A program made the translations under genes and the position numbers. Shown here piece after piece: positions 23,326 through 32,013 of a stretch of 64,000 nucleotides of DNA. The stretch's first letter is position 1. Each line of letters starts with the position of its first letter. The notes beneath the pieces were generated by a model that was not told the DNA's origin, did not search any database, and saw nothing but the letters and a program-made list of their open reading frames with translations. Origin of the DNA: JAFGOG01 sp034429215 (GTDB taxonomy: Bacteria > Chloroflexota > Anaerolineae > JAAYZQ01); NCBI GenBank assembly GCA_034429215.1, contig DAOUGI010000006.1, positions 62,001-126,000 on the forward strand, read 5' to 3'.

Positions 23326-24897
23326 TTGACCGAAACCTGGCGCCTGCTCGACACACCCCCTTGTTCTGCAGCAAGGAACATGGCCCTCGATGAGGCGATC
23401 CTCACCGCCCACAATCAGGGACAAGCTCCCAACACGCTCCGATTTCTCCTATTCGAGCCGCACTGCACCCTCGTCGGCTACCACCAGGCGATCGAGCAAG
23501 AGATCCGCGTCGAATACTGCCGGCAGCACGGCATCGACATCAACCGCCGGCTGACCGGCGGCGGGGGTCTGTACTGGGATGGCGGGGCCCTGGGCTGGGA
23601 AGTATATGCGCCGCAGGGGCACCCAGCCATCGCCCGCGACGTTGAAGCAATGTATGCCCAGCTCTGCACCGCTGCCGTCGGCGCTCTGGGCCGTCTGGGC
23701 GTACAGGCCGCCTTTCGCCCCAAGAACGACATCGAGGTGGACGGCCGCAAGATCTCGGGCACCGGCGGCACCTCTTTGGGCGGCTCGTTCATGTTCCAGG
23801 GCTCGCTCCTTGTCGATTTCAACGTAAACACCATGCTGCGCGCGCTGCGCATCCCCACCGAAAAGCTCAAAGACAAAGAGATCGACTCGGTCAAAGAGCG
23901 CGTCACCTGCCTGCGCTGGATCATGGGCCGCGTTCCACCGCTGGCCGAGGTCAAGGCGGCGCTGGTGGACAGCTTTGCCCAGGCGTTGGGCGTCGAATTC
24001 GAGCCCGGCGGGCTCACCCTAGCAGAAGAGGCGCTGCTGGCCGAGCGGCTGCCGTTTTTCGAATCTGAAGAGTGGATCTATGGCCCGCGGCGCACACTCA
24101 ACCACAGCCGCGAGCTGCGCGCCCTGTACAAGAGCTCCGGCGGGCTGATCCGGGTCGCCCTGGTCGTGGACGACAACGGCCGCCGGCTGCAGAGCGTGCT
24201 GATCACCGGCGATTTTTTCGCCTATCCCCGGCGGGCGATCTTTGACCTGGAGGCGGCGCTCAAGCACGCGCCGGCCAATGAAATGGCCATAGAACGGATC
24301 GTGCGCGGCTTTTTCGCGGCCAACCCGGTGCAAATCCCCGGCGTCACACCCGACGACCTGCTGTACACGATATACCAGGCGCTCGACAAACAACATTATG
24401 TGGACTATGACATCCGCCTTGAAGAGGTCAACGCCGTATTCACGGTGGGCAAGTCCATGGCCGACATAACCACCAGCCAGGTGCTGCTCCTGCCCTATTG
24501 CGCCAAGCTGCCCGACTGCGAATACCGCTACGAGCCTGGTTGCATCCAGTGCGGCGGCTGCTGCATCGGCGATGCCTTTGCCCTGGCCGAGCGCTATGGT
24601 CTCAGACCGGTCAGCATCCAGAACTATGAAGCGTTGGAAGAGACTCTGCAGCGTCTTCGCAACGAAGGAGCCGAGTCTTTTGTCGGAAGCTGCTGCGAAG
24701 CCTTTTATGCCAAGCACCGGGACGATTTCGAGCGGATCGGCCTGGCCGGCATCATGGTGGACGTGGACAGCTCCACCTGCTATGATCTGGGCAAGGAAAA
24801 TGAGGCATACACCGGACGGTTTGAAAACCAGACCGAGCTAAAGCTGGACCTGCTGGAGCGGGTCGTCCGGCGAGTGGCGAGCGGGCGAGGGCAGTGA
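23326..24897 (+). CDS. Lipoate-protein ligase fused to a C-terminal DUF116 domain
   Basis: 523 residues. Part 1 (about 1-250) is the LplA catalytic domain: NMALDEAIL, RRLTGGGGLYWDGGALGWEV for the lipoyl-AMP pocket, and RPKNDIEVDGRKISGTGG with the catalytic lysine. Part 2 (about 255-345) is the LplB-type accessory domain, with GGLIRVALVVDDNGR and ITGDFF. Part 3 (about 385-515) is DUF116, with LPYCAKLPDC, CIQCGGCCIGDAFALAERYG, FVGSCCEAFY and DVDSSTCYDLGKE, a set of conserved cysteines suited to an Fe-S cluster. The TTG at 23326 has GGAG 8 bases upstream; the longer frame to 23023 lies inside the AOR gene. With the two radical SAM genes downstream it fits an octanoyl/lipoyl ligase of the LipS1/S2 lipoate route. 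The DUF116 role is unknown. Confidence 0.85.
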   Translation: MTETWRLLDTPPCSAARNMALDEAILTAHNQGQAPNTLRFLLFEPHCTLVGYHQAIEQEIRVEYCRQHGIDINRRLTGGGGLYWDGGALGWEVYAPQGHPAIARDVEAMYAQLCTAAVGALGRLGVQAAFRPKNDIEVDGRKISGTGGTSLGGSFMFQGSLLVDFNVNTMLRALRIPTEKLKDKEIDSVKERVTCLRWIMGRVPPLAEVKAALVDSFAQALGVEFEPGGLTLAEEALLAERLPFFESEEWIYGPRRTLNHSRELRALYKSSGGLIRVALVVDDNGRRLQSVLITGDFFAYPRRAIFDLEAALKHAPANEMAIERIVRGFFAANPVQIPGVTPDDLLYTIYQALDKQHYVDYDIRLEEVNAVFTVGKSMADITTSQVLLLPYCAKLPDCEYRYEPGCIQCGGCCIGDAFALAERYGLRPVSIQNYEALEETLQRLRNEGAESFVGSCCEAFYAKHRDDFERIGLAGIMVDVDSSTCYDLGKENEAYTGRFENQTELKLDLLERVVRRVASGRGQ

Positions 24898-26012
24898 TGC
24901 CGCCGGAACCGTTCGACGTCTTGGTTGTGGGGGCCGGACCGGCCGGAAGCTGCGCCGCGCGCGCCGCGGCGTTGGGTGGGGCGCGGGTGCTGCTGGTGGA
25001 AAAGCGCCTCCAGGTCGGGCTGCCGGTGCAGTGCGCCGAGTTTGTGCCGTGGCAACTGGCCCACCAGGTGCCGATTCCAACACGGTGCATCGCCCAGACG
25101 ATCCGGCAAATGCGCACCGTGCTGCCCGACGTCAGTGTGGTGGACAAGCAGGCCGCCGGCATGGTCCTCGACCGGTCGCTGTGGGACAAGCACCTGGCCG
25201 TGCTGGCCCACCAGGCAGGCGTCGAGCTGCGTGCCAATTGGACGGCCGTCGAGACTGACGGCCGCGACGTCCTGCTGCGTCACGGACCCCGCGAAGCCAG
25301 GATCCGGGCGCAGGTGATCGTCGGCGCCGACGGCCCTCATTCGACCGTCGCCGGGTGGGTGGGGCAATCGCAGTCCGAGTTTGTCCACGGCGCCGAGGTG
25401 GAGGTTGTGCTGCCGGGGCCACGCGAGCGGACCGAGATCTATTTCGATCCCCTGTACCGAGGCGGCTATGGCTGGCTTTTCCCCAAAGGCGACACCGCTA
25501 ACGTCGGGGTTGCCGTCAATGTCCAAATGGGCGGCCGGCCGGGCCCGGCGTTGGAGCACCTGCTCCAGCAGCTTGGCCTGTCCCGCGCCGCGGTAGTCGG
25601 CATGCTGGGGGGCGCCGCGCCGGTGGGCGGCCCGGTAACCCGGCTCCAGGTCGGTAATATCCTACTGGTGGGCGATGCGGCCGGCCTGGCCCATCCCATC
25701 ACCGGCGGCGGCATCGCGCCGGCCGTGCTCAGCGGCCAGATGGCCGGCAAGGCCGCGGCCCAGGCCGTTGCCGGGCAGGGTATGGCAGCGCTGGAACGCT
25801 ACCCTCAAGAGTGGGAAGCAGCGATGGGTGCGGCGCTGGGCCAGGCAGTGGCCAACCGGCGCTACCTCAACGCCCGCTGGAGCGATGACCCTGCTGTCTT
25901 GAGCGATCTGGTCCGTGAGACCTGGATCGCCTTTGCCGCCTATGGCCGGCGGAAACCAAACACAGATGAAGCGAGGAGGACCTATGGAGAGTCCGCAATA
26001 CGTACAGATTAG
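24897..26012 (+). CDS. FAD-dependent oxidoreductase of the geranylgeranyl reductase type (LipT-like)
   Basis: 371 residues with an N-terminal dinucleotide-binding VVGAGPAGSCAARAAA (about residues 9-24), LVEKR, and the second FAD motif GDAAGLAHPITGGGIAPA (about 260-277). These are typical of the geranylgeranyl reductase/PHBH superfamily. The ATG overlaps the stop of the ligase by one base; a GTG one codon earlier is an alternative. It is encoded between a lipoate ligase and two radical SAM genes. This matches the gene named lipT in LipS1/LipS2 lipoate clusters, proposed to supply electrons or redox chemistry for lipoate assembly. That role is an inference from neighbourhood, and a polyprenyl reductase is the alternative. 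Confidence 0.8.
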   Translation: MPPEPFDVLVVGAGPAGSCAARAAALGGARVLLVEKRLQVGLPVQCAEFVPWQLAHQVPIPTRCIAQTIRQMRTVLPDVSVVDKQAAGMVLDRSLWDKHLAVLAHQAGVELRANWTAVETDGRDVLLRHGPREARIRAQVIVGADGPHSTVAGWVGQSQSEFVHGAEVEVVLPGPRERTEIYFDPLYRGGYGWLFPKGDTANVGVAVNVQMGGRPGPALEHLLQQLGLSRAAVVGMLGGAAPVGGPVTRLQVGNILLVGDAAGLAHPITGGGIAPAVLSGQMAGKAAAQAVAGQGMAALERYPQEWEAAMGAALGQAVANRRYLNARWSDDPAVLSDLVRETWIAFAAYGRRKPNTDEARRTYGESAIRTD

Positions 26013-27036
26013 CATGGCCGCGGCCAAGGCGCTCGGCTATTTCCCTAACACCTTTCGCCGCAGCTCTTTTCTGCGAGGGCTCAACCTACTGGTGACCTAC
26101 GACCAGCTCTGTTCTGCCCGCTGCGCCTACTGCGGGCTGAACCGGGCCCGCGAGGTGGAAACTCCGGGGCGAACCTTTATCCGCGTCCAGTGGCCAACCT
26201 ACGCCGTGGACGACATTATCGAGCGCCTCAACAACGACGGCGGCCAGCTGCGGCGGGTGTGCGTGGGGATGATCACCCACCCGCGCGCCTTTGACGATAC
26301 GAACACCATCATCCACCGCTTCCACACCGAGACCAACCGCCCCATCTCGGCGTTGATCTCACCCACCGCCATCCGCGATCCCAAGCGGCTGGTCGAAACC
26401 CGCCAGGCAGGAGCCGACATAGCGACCGTGGCCATTGACGCCGCCACGCCCGAGCTGTTCGACCTGTACCGAGGGCATGGGGTGCGTGGCCCGCACAGTT
26501 GGGAGCTGTTCTGGGAAACGGTGGAGGAGATCGGGCGGATCTTTGGCCGCGGCAAGGCCGGTGTGCACCTGGTCGTCGGCCTGGGCGAGACCGAACAGCA
26601 GATGGTCGCCACCATCCAGCGGGCCTACGACCTGGGCGCTGCTACCCACCTGTTCAGCTTTTTCCCCGAAGCGGGCACCGCCATGGAGGACCACCCGCAG
26701 CCCAGCTACGGCCAGTACCGGCGCGTGCAGCTGGCCCGCTACCTGGTGAACAAGGGTCTGGGCCGTTACGAGCAGATGGCCTTTGACGACCAGGGGCGGA
26801 TCGTCGATTTCGGCGTCGCTCCTGACGTGCTCGAAGAGAGCATCCAGTTCGGCGAGCCGTTCATGACCTCGGGCTGCCCCGGAGCCGATGGCCGGGTGGC
26901 CTGCAACCGGCCTTTTGGCAACGAAAAGGCGGGCCGGCCGATCCGCAACTATGCTTTCGAGCCCGAGATCGAGGACGTCGCCTTGATCCGTTACCAGCTA
27001 AAGGACTATGCGGGCTTTGGTGATGGCCGGCGCTGA
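25984..27036 (+). CDS. Radical SAM protein, first of the lipoyl synthase pair (LipS1/LipS2 type)
   Basis: 350 residues. The radical SAM cluster motif is CSARCAYC (about residues 38-45), followed by NRAREVETPG. Further cysteines sit near the C terminus (TSGCPGADGRVACNRP), and could hold an auxiliary cluster as needed for sulfur insertion. GAGGAGGA lies directly before ATG 25984. It overlaps the flavoprotein by 29 bases and the second radical SAM gene by 14-29. Two radical SAM proteins beside a lipoate ligase are the hallmark of the LipS1/LipS2 pathway, where together they insert two sulfurs into the octanoyl group. Which of the two this is I cannot settle without alignment; a biotin-synthase-like enzyme with another substrate is the alternative. 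Confidence 0.82.
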   Translation: MESPQYVQISMAAAKALGYFPNTFRRSSFLRGLNLLVTYDQLCSARCAYCGLNRAREVETPGRTFIRVQWPTYAVDDIIERLNNDGGQLRRVCVGMITHPRAFDDTNTIIHRFHTETNRPISALISPTAIRDPKRLVETRQAGADIATVAIDAATPELFDLYRGHGVRGPHSWELFWETVEEIGRIFGRGKAGVHLVVGLGETEQQMVATIQRAYDLGAATHLFSFFPEAGTAMEDHPQPSYGQYRRVQLARYLVNKGLGRYEQMAFDDQGRIVDFGVAPDVLEESIQFGEPFMTSGCPGADGRVACNRPFGNEKAGRPIRNYAFEPEIEDVALIRYQLKDYAGFGDGRR

Positions 27037-28045
27037 GCAGCCTTCCCCCCGGCCCTACTCTGAGGACGAGGGGGAAGCGCAGAGGCTGTTTGGGCTGCCG
27101 TGGGAAGAGCTCCAGACGAGTGCCTGGGCTGCCCGCACCACTCATTTCGCCCCCTGGCTTGGCCTGGCCGTGCCCGGCGCGCGACATTACACCACCGAGC
27201 ACTATGTCAACCAGCCGCAGCGTTTTGCGACGGTCAGCTTGACCGGAACCGCTTGCGCGCTTGACTGCGCCCATTGCAGCCGGCACCTGCTGGAGACGAT
27301 GTACGGCGCGACCACCCCGGCCAGGCTAATCGCCCTGGCGCGCCGCCTGCAGGCCGAGGGCTGCCAGGGCATGTTGATCAGCGGCGGAGCCGACGCCCAA
27401 GGGGCGGTTCCCCTCAGCCGTTTCCTGCCCTCCATTGCCAAGCTGAAAAGGATGGGCCTGCAGGTCATCGTCCACACCGGTCTGGCCGACGAGCAGACCG
27501 CCCGCGGGTTGTACGACGCCGGCGTCGACCAGGCTCTCTTTGACGTCATCGGCGATCAGGAAACGATACGCCAGGTGTACGGCTTGTCCTACACGCCGGA
27601 CGATTACACCCGCGGACTGGCCATCCTGCGCCGGGCAGGGCTCGCCGTAGCACCGCACGTCGTGATCGGCCTGCACTTTGGCCAACTGCGCGGCGAGATG
27701 GCTGCTCTGGAGATCATCCGGCAGGTCGGCGCGGACACGGTGGTCCTGGTGGTGCTTCGCCCTTTGCCCAACACCCCCATGGCCGGGGTAACCCCACCGA
27801 GTGCGCAAGTAGTGGGGCGGCTCACCGCGGTCGCCCGCCTGCTGATGCCTGATACCCCGTTGATGTTGGGCTGTGCCCGCCCGGCGGGGCCGGCCAAAAT
27901 ACCCATGGAGCGGCTGGCGGTGCTGGCCGGCGCCAACGTCGTGGCCTACCCAGATCCGGAAACGGTGCGGCTGGCAGCCGAAATGGGTTTACAGACCGGA
28001 TTTCTGGAAAGCTGTTGCACTCTGGTGGACGCCAGGCGGAAATGA
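27008..28045 (+). CDS. Radical SAM protein, second of the lipoyl synthase pair (LipS1/LipS2 type)
   Basis: Up to 345 residues. The cluster motif CALDCAHC (about residue 78-85) is preceded by RFATVSLTGTA. The barrel carries GMLISGGADAQG, ALFDVIGDQETIRQVYGL and PHVVIGLHFGQLRG. Cysteines LGCARPAG and LESCCTLV near the C terminus could bind an auxiliary cluster. The start is uncertain: ATG 27008, GTG 27020 and ATG 27023 are all in frame and overlap the previous gene by 14 to 29 bases. It is the last gene of the operon and faces a convergent RNA methylase 31 bases away. With its neighbour it probably replaces LipA, whose classical gene is absent from this window. Confidence 0.82.
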   Translation: MRALVMAGAEQPSPRPYSEDEGEAQRLFGLPWEELQTSAWAARTTHFAPWLGLAVPGARHYTTEHYVNQPQRFATVSLTGTACALDCAHCSRHLLETMYGATTPARLIALARRLQAEGCQGMLISGGADAQGAVPLSRFLPSIAKLKRMGLQVIVHTGLADEQTARGLYDAGVDQALFDVIGDQETIRQVYGLSYTPDDYTRGLAILRRAGLAVAPHVVIGLHFGQLRGEMAALEIIRQVGADTVVLVVLRPLPNTPMAGVTPPSAQVVGRLTAVARLLMPDTPLMLGCARPAGPAKIPMERLAVLAGANVVAYPDPETVRLAAEMGLQTGFLESCCTLVDARRK

Positions 28046-28076
28046 TGGCCGGTGGGCCGGGCGGCCTCGACGGCTG

Positions 28077-29222
28077 CTACCCGGCGGGGTCGGGCGGCCG
28101 CTCGCCGAGATACTGGTAGTAGTTGACCTCGATTGAGGCGTTGTGCAGTTTTCTCACCCTGTCTGGCTGCGCTCGTTTGAAATAGTCCGGGAACTTGACA
28201 TCGGCAGTCAGGATAAAGATCGACCACCCTTTCTTCTTCTTGAAGGTCTTGTTCAGCGAAATATAGATCTGGTTCATGGCCTGGAACTCGCCGGTTTTGA
28301 TGCCATAGGGAGGGTTGGAAATGACGACGCCGTACTGTTTGTCGATCCAGAGATCCTTGACATCCTTGTGCTCGAACACAATGTCGCCGCCAACACCGGC
28401 GCGCCGGGCATTCACCTTGCCGGCCTCGATACACGCCTCGTCAATGTCATAGCCGAATATCTGAAGGCTGCCTTCCATGTCGATCGCCCGGCGCGCGGCG
28501 AGCCGGGCTTGCTGCCAGGCCTCCGGAGCGATGGCCGGCCACCCTTCGGAAGCGAATTTCCTCCGGAGCCCTGGCGCAATATTGCGGCCGATCAGAGCTG
28601 CCTCGATCAGGATCGTGCCCGAGCCGCACATCGGATCGATCAGCAACCGGTCCTTGTTCCACACGCTGAGAAGAACAAGGGCCGCCGCCAGGGTTTCCCT
28701 GAGCGCCGCTTCGCCCGTCCGCTGCCGGTACCCTCGTTTGTTCAGCCCTGATCCGGAGGTGTCGAGGGTCAGCAGCGCCACGTCTTTGAGCATCGCTACC
28801 TGGATGGTGAATTCCGGCCCGGTCTCGGCAAACCAGTCCCGGTGGTATTGCTCTTTGAGCCGCTCGACGACGGCTTTTTTGACGATCGCCTGGCAGGCTC
28901 TGACGCTGCCCAGGGTCGATTTCACCGCTTTTCCGGTGACGGTGAACTTGCCATCTTCAGTGATCCACGCTTCCCACGGCAGGGCTTTGGTCTGCTCGAA
29001 CAGCTCCTCGAAGGTCAGCGCCTGAAACTCGCCCATTTTGAGCAGGACGCGATCGGCGCTGCGCAGCCACAGGTTCGCCGTAGGGATATCATCGGGCGTC
29101 GCTTTGAACTCGACTTTGCCGTCGGCGACGTGGGTCGGTTCAAAGCCCAAGGCGAGCAGCTCGCGCTTGACAACCGCCTCCAGTCCATACGATAGGGTTG
29201 CAATCAGGGTAATTTGGCTCAT
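28077..29222 (-). CDS. THUMP-domain class I RNA (guanine-N2) methyltransferase
   Basis: 381 residues, starting at MSQITLIATLSYGLE, where family members start; the frame stays open further upstream but adds only low-complexity sequence. A THUMP RNA-binding domain (about residues 60-160) precedes a Rossmann methylase with LIDPMCGSGTILIEAALI (SAM motif I), GYDIDEACIEAGKVNA, and the catalytic motif IV SNPPYG. This is the RlmL-N/YpsC/TrmN family, which makes m2G in 23S rRNA or tRNA. It is alone on this strand, convergent with the lipoate operon. Confidence 0.9.
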   Translation of the reverse strand: MSQITLIATLSYGLEAVVKRELLALGFEPTHVADGKVEFKATPDDIPTANLWLRSADRVLLKMGEFQALTFEELFEQTKALPWEAWITEDGKFTVTGKAVKSTLGSVRACQAIVKKAVVERLKEQYHRDWFAETGPEFTIQVAMLKDVALLTLDTSGSGLNKRGYRQRTGEAALRETLAAALVLLSVWNKDRLLIDPMCGSGTILIEAALIGRNIAPGLRRKFASEGWPAIAPEAWQQARLAARRAIDMEGSLQIFGYDIDEACIEAGKVNARRAGVGGDIVFEHKDVKDLWIDKQYGVVISNPPYGIKTGEFQAMNQIYISLNKTFKKKKGWSIFILTADVKFPDYFKRAQPDRVRKLHNASIEVNYYQYLGERPPDPAG

Positions 29223-29516
29223 AGGCCGCTCGTGTCGCTCGATTTTCGGTGACAGAACCGATGGATCGACAATGTTCTGCCCACCGCTCCATGAGTATAG
29301 CACGGCTGGGGCGGCGGGGCAAGCGGCGGCGCTCTTGCGGGTGCTGGCTCGGACAAGACCTGGGCTTTCCGCCGGCTTGGGCCCCGGCAGCTTTACCCCT
29401 TGCACGGCGAGAATATTTGTAGTACACTGGAAACGGAATCAGCCGAGGCGTCAAGGGAGATCATGGCCGTTGGCCTTTTGATCCGCCGCGAGCCGGTTCC
29501 AGAAGGAGATGAGAAA

Positions 29517-31100
29517 GTGAAAAACAGATGGATGAGCCTGATGGCGCTGCTTGTGGTGGGCGCACTGGCAGTCAGCGCCTGCGGAGGGGCTACCGACTCG
29601 ACCAGCCCGCTGCCCACGGCTCAGCCCGCCGGACCGTCAGAGCCGGCCGCTGCTCGCGACGCGGTGGTGGCTTACCTGGCCGAAAAGTATGCCGGCCAGG
29701 GCCCGGCAGCGGGCATGGACTGGACGGAGCAACACACAACGCCTGAGGGGGTGGTGGGCGGCGAAAAGTACGAGTACACCGCCCGCGCCTGGACCATCAC
29801 GGTGTCCTATCCTGTCGTAGCTCCCGAGAACGTCATATATGCCGTCGTGGCGGCCGACCGGACGACCGGATTTCACTGGGAAGGTGAGGTCGATGCGACC
29901 GGGCGAGTGACAGAAACGACGTTCACGGGGACGCCGGAGCCGGGCGCCGGGGAGGCGGATCTGGTGGCGCTGGTCAACGGCAACACCAATTTCGCCTTTG
30001 ACCTGTATGGGACGCTGAAGGGGCAGTCGGGGAACCTGTTCTTTTCCCCGTACAGCATCTCGCAGGCGCTGGCCATGACCTACGCCGGGGCCCGCGGCGA
30101 GACCGAGGCGCAGATGGCCAATACCCTCCACTATAACCTGCCCCCAACCGTGCTCCACCCGTCGTTCAAGAGCCTCGGCGAGGAGCTGGCCCAGCGCGGA
30201 GAGGGCGCCGAGGGCAAGGACGCAGGCGGCTTTCGGCTGAACGTGGCCAATGCCCTGTGGGGGCAGAAGGACTACCGGTTCCTGGCCGACTTTACCAATC
30301 TGCTGGCGCAGAACTATGGCGCCGGGATGCAGTTCGTCGACTATGTGAACGCGGTGGAAGAAGCGCGCACCACCATCAACGACTGGATCAGCCGGCAGAC
30401 CGAGGGCAAGATCAAGGATATGATCGCGCCCGGGGTGCTGGACAGCATGACCCGGCTGGTGCTGACCAACGCCATCTACTTCAATGCCGCCTGGGATACG
30501 CCCTTTAACGAGCGTCAGACCAAGGACGGGCCGTTCACCAAGCTGGACGGCAGCCAGGTGCAGGTGCCGATGATGGCGCAGACGGAGCCGCTGGGCTATG
30601 GGGAGGACGCGGGCTACCAGGCGGTGGAGCTGCCGTACGACGGCCGCGAGCTGTCGATGGTGATCCTGCTGCCGGCCGCGGGCCAGTTCGAGGCGTTCGA
30701 GAGCTCGCTGGACGCGGCCAGGGTCGAGGCGATCGTGGCGGATCTGGAGCCGGTGCAGGTGGCGCTGACGATGCCCCGGTTCAAGTTCGACTCGCAGTTC
30801 AGCCTGACAGACGCGCTGTCACAGATGGGCATGCCACTGGCCTTCACGCCCGACGCCGACTTTTCGGGAATGACCGGCAACAACGATCTGTCGATCAGTG
30901 CGATACTGCACAAGGCCTACGTAGCGGTGGACGAGGCCGGCACCGAAGCGGCAGCGGCCACGATCGTGGATATGAGCCTGACATCGGCGCCGGCAAGCCC
31001 GGTAGAGGTCAAGGTCGACCGGCCGTTCCTGTTCTTCATCCGCGACTCAAAGACAGGTGCGGTGCTGTTCCTGGGGCGGGTGGTCGATCCCAGCGAGTGA
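29517..31100 (+). CDS. Serpin-family protease inhibitor, secreted lipoprotein with extra N-terminal domain
   Basis: 527 residues from GTG 29517, which has AAGGAG 8 bases upstream. A signal peptide with lipobox LAVSACGG (Cys about 21) and a Thr/Pro-rich tether lead to an extra domain of about 100 residues (DAVVAYLAEKYAGQG to WEGEVDATGR) and then a complete serpin fold. Serpin signatures are NLFFSPYSISQALAMTYAGA, LVLTNAIYFNAAWDTPF, and the C-terminal VDRPFLFFIRDSKTGAVLFLGRV split across the breach. The reactive-loop hinge EAGTEAAAATI has the small-residue run required for loop insertion, so inhibitory activity is likely. The target protease is unknown; the P1 site cannot be set with confidence. 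The protein should sit on the cell surface. Confidence 0.93.
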   Translation: MKNRWMSLMALLVVGALAVSACGGATDSTSPLPTAQPAGPSEPAAARDAVVAYLAEKYAGQGPAAGMDWTEQHTTPEGVVGGEKYEYTARAWTITVSYPVVAPENVIYAVVAADRTTGFHWEGEVDATGRVTETTFTGTPEPGAGEADLVALVNGNTNFAFDLYGTLKGQSGNLFFSPYSISQALAMTYAGARGETEAQMANTLHYNLPPTVLHPSFKSLGEELAQRGEGAEGKDAGGFRLNVANALWGQKDYRFLADFTNLLAQNYGAGMQFVDYVNAVEEARTTINDWISRQTEGKIKDMIAPGVLDSMTRLVLTNAIYFNAAWDTPFNERQTKDGPFTKLDGSQVQVPMMAQTEPLGYGEDAGYQAVELPYDGRELSMVILLPAAGQFEAFESSLDAARVEAIVADLEPVQVALTMPRFKFDSQFSLTDALSQMGMPLAFTPDADFSGMTGNNDLSISAILHKAYVAVDEAGTEAAAATIVDMSLTSAPASPVEVKVDRPFLFFIRDSKTGAVLFLGRVVDPSE

Positions 31101-31178
31101 TGGACAGAAGATCGGTTTCTTGAAGAAAGAAGCACCCTCCAGCGGGCGATCAAGATTGGCCTGACGTGGGAGAGCAGC

Positions 31179-31937
31179 ATGCCAGCAGAGGATAACCTGT
31201 CCGAGTATTCCGACCCGATCCTGTTTGACACCGAAAACGCCGATCTTGAGCCGAGCTGGTCGTTCTACCTGGCGCTGGCCCGGCGGGTGAGCGGGCCTGT
31301 GCTCGATCTCGGCTGCGGCACCGGCCGGCTCACCATCCCTCTCGCCCAGCAGGGCATCGACATCACCGGGCTGGACCCTATGCCCGCCATGCTGGCTCGC
31401 GCCAGGGACAAGGCAGGTGATCTGCCGATCCCCTGGATCGTGGCCGACGCCCGCACCTTCCGCCTGGATCGACGCTTTGCTCTGATCATGGCTGTGGGGA
31501 GCGTCTTTCCGCACCTGCTGGAGCTGGCAAACCAGGAAGCGATGCTGGGCCGCGTGCGAGAGCACCTGGCCCCGGGCGGCCTGTTTGCCTTTGACACCAT
31601 CTTTCCCCAAGTAGGGCAGATGCAAACCGACGAGACCGAGCGCGAGTGGTTCAGCTATAGCAGTAACGATTGGCGCGAGGTGCGCGTGTCGGGCACACAG
31701 CACTATGACCCGCTGCGGCAGGTCCGCGTCGAGACGGCCTATCGTCGCTGGCGGGGGGCCGGCGGCCAGGAGATCGTCCAGGTTGCACCGCTGGCGCTGC
31801 GCTTGACCTTTCCACAGGAGATGGAATCGCTGTTACACTACAACGGGCTCGCGGTGCTGGAGCGCTATGGCGGCTATGACTCTAGCCCGCTGACTGCCAA
31901 CAGCCAGATCATGGTGTACGTGTGCCGCGCGGCATAA
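31179..31937 (+). CDS. Class I SAM-dependent methyltransferase
   Basis: 252 residues with SAM motif I VLDLGCGTGRLTIPLA (about residues 41-56), the acidic residue of motif II in ITGLDPMPAML, and IVADARTF for motif III. The C-terminal half is beta-rich with no recognisable RNA or protein substrate domain, as in Methyltransf_25-type small-molecule methylases. The substrate is unknown. It follows the serpin gene by 78 bases, a stretch containing a degenerate AGAAACCGG-type hairpin. Confidence 0.82.
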   Translation: MPAEDNLSEYSDPILFDTENADLEPSWSFYLALARRVSGPVLDLGCGTGRLTIPLAQQGIDITGLDPMPAMLARARDKAGDLPIPWIVADARTFRLDRRFALIMAVGSVFPHLLELANQEAMLGRVREHLAPGGLFAFDTIFPQVGQMQTDETEREWFSYSSNDWREVRVSGTQHYDPLRQVRVETAYRRWRGAGGQEIVQVAPLALRLTFPQEMESLLHYNGLAVLERYGGYDSSPLTANSQIMVYVCRAA

Positions 31938-31940
31938 AGC

Positions 31941-31969
31941 TTCGCGGGCGCGGCCGAGTGTGATATAAT
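31941..31969 (+). promoter_or_regulatory. Candidate promoter for the zinc-ribbon TPR gene
   Basis: TATAAT at 31964-31969 is exact, but the -35 17 bases upstream, TTCGCG, is poor. The start codon is 44 bases downstream. Confidence 0.45.
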
Positions 31970-32013
31970 CGGTGCAGAGGCAGAGCCGGACCGGCCTGCT
32001 TGAAAGGAGGGCC

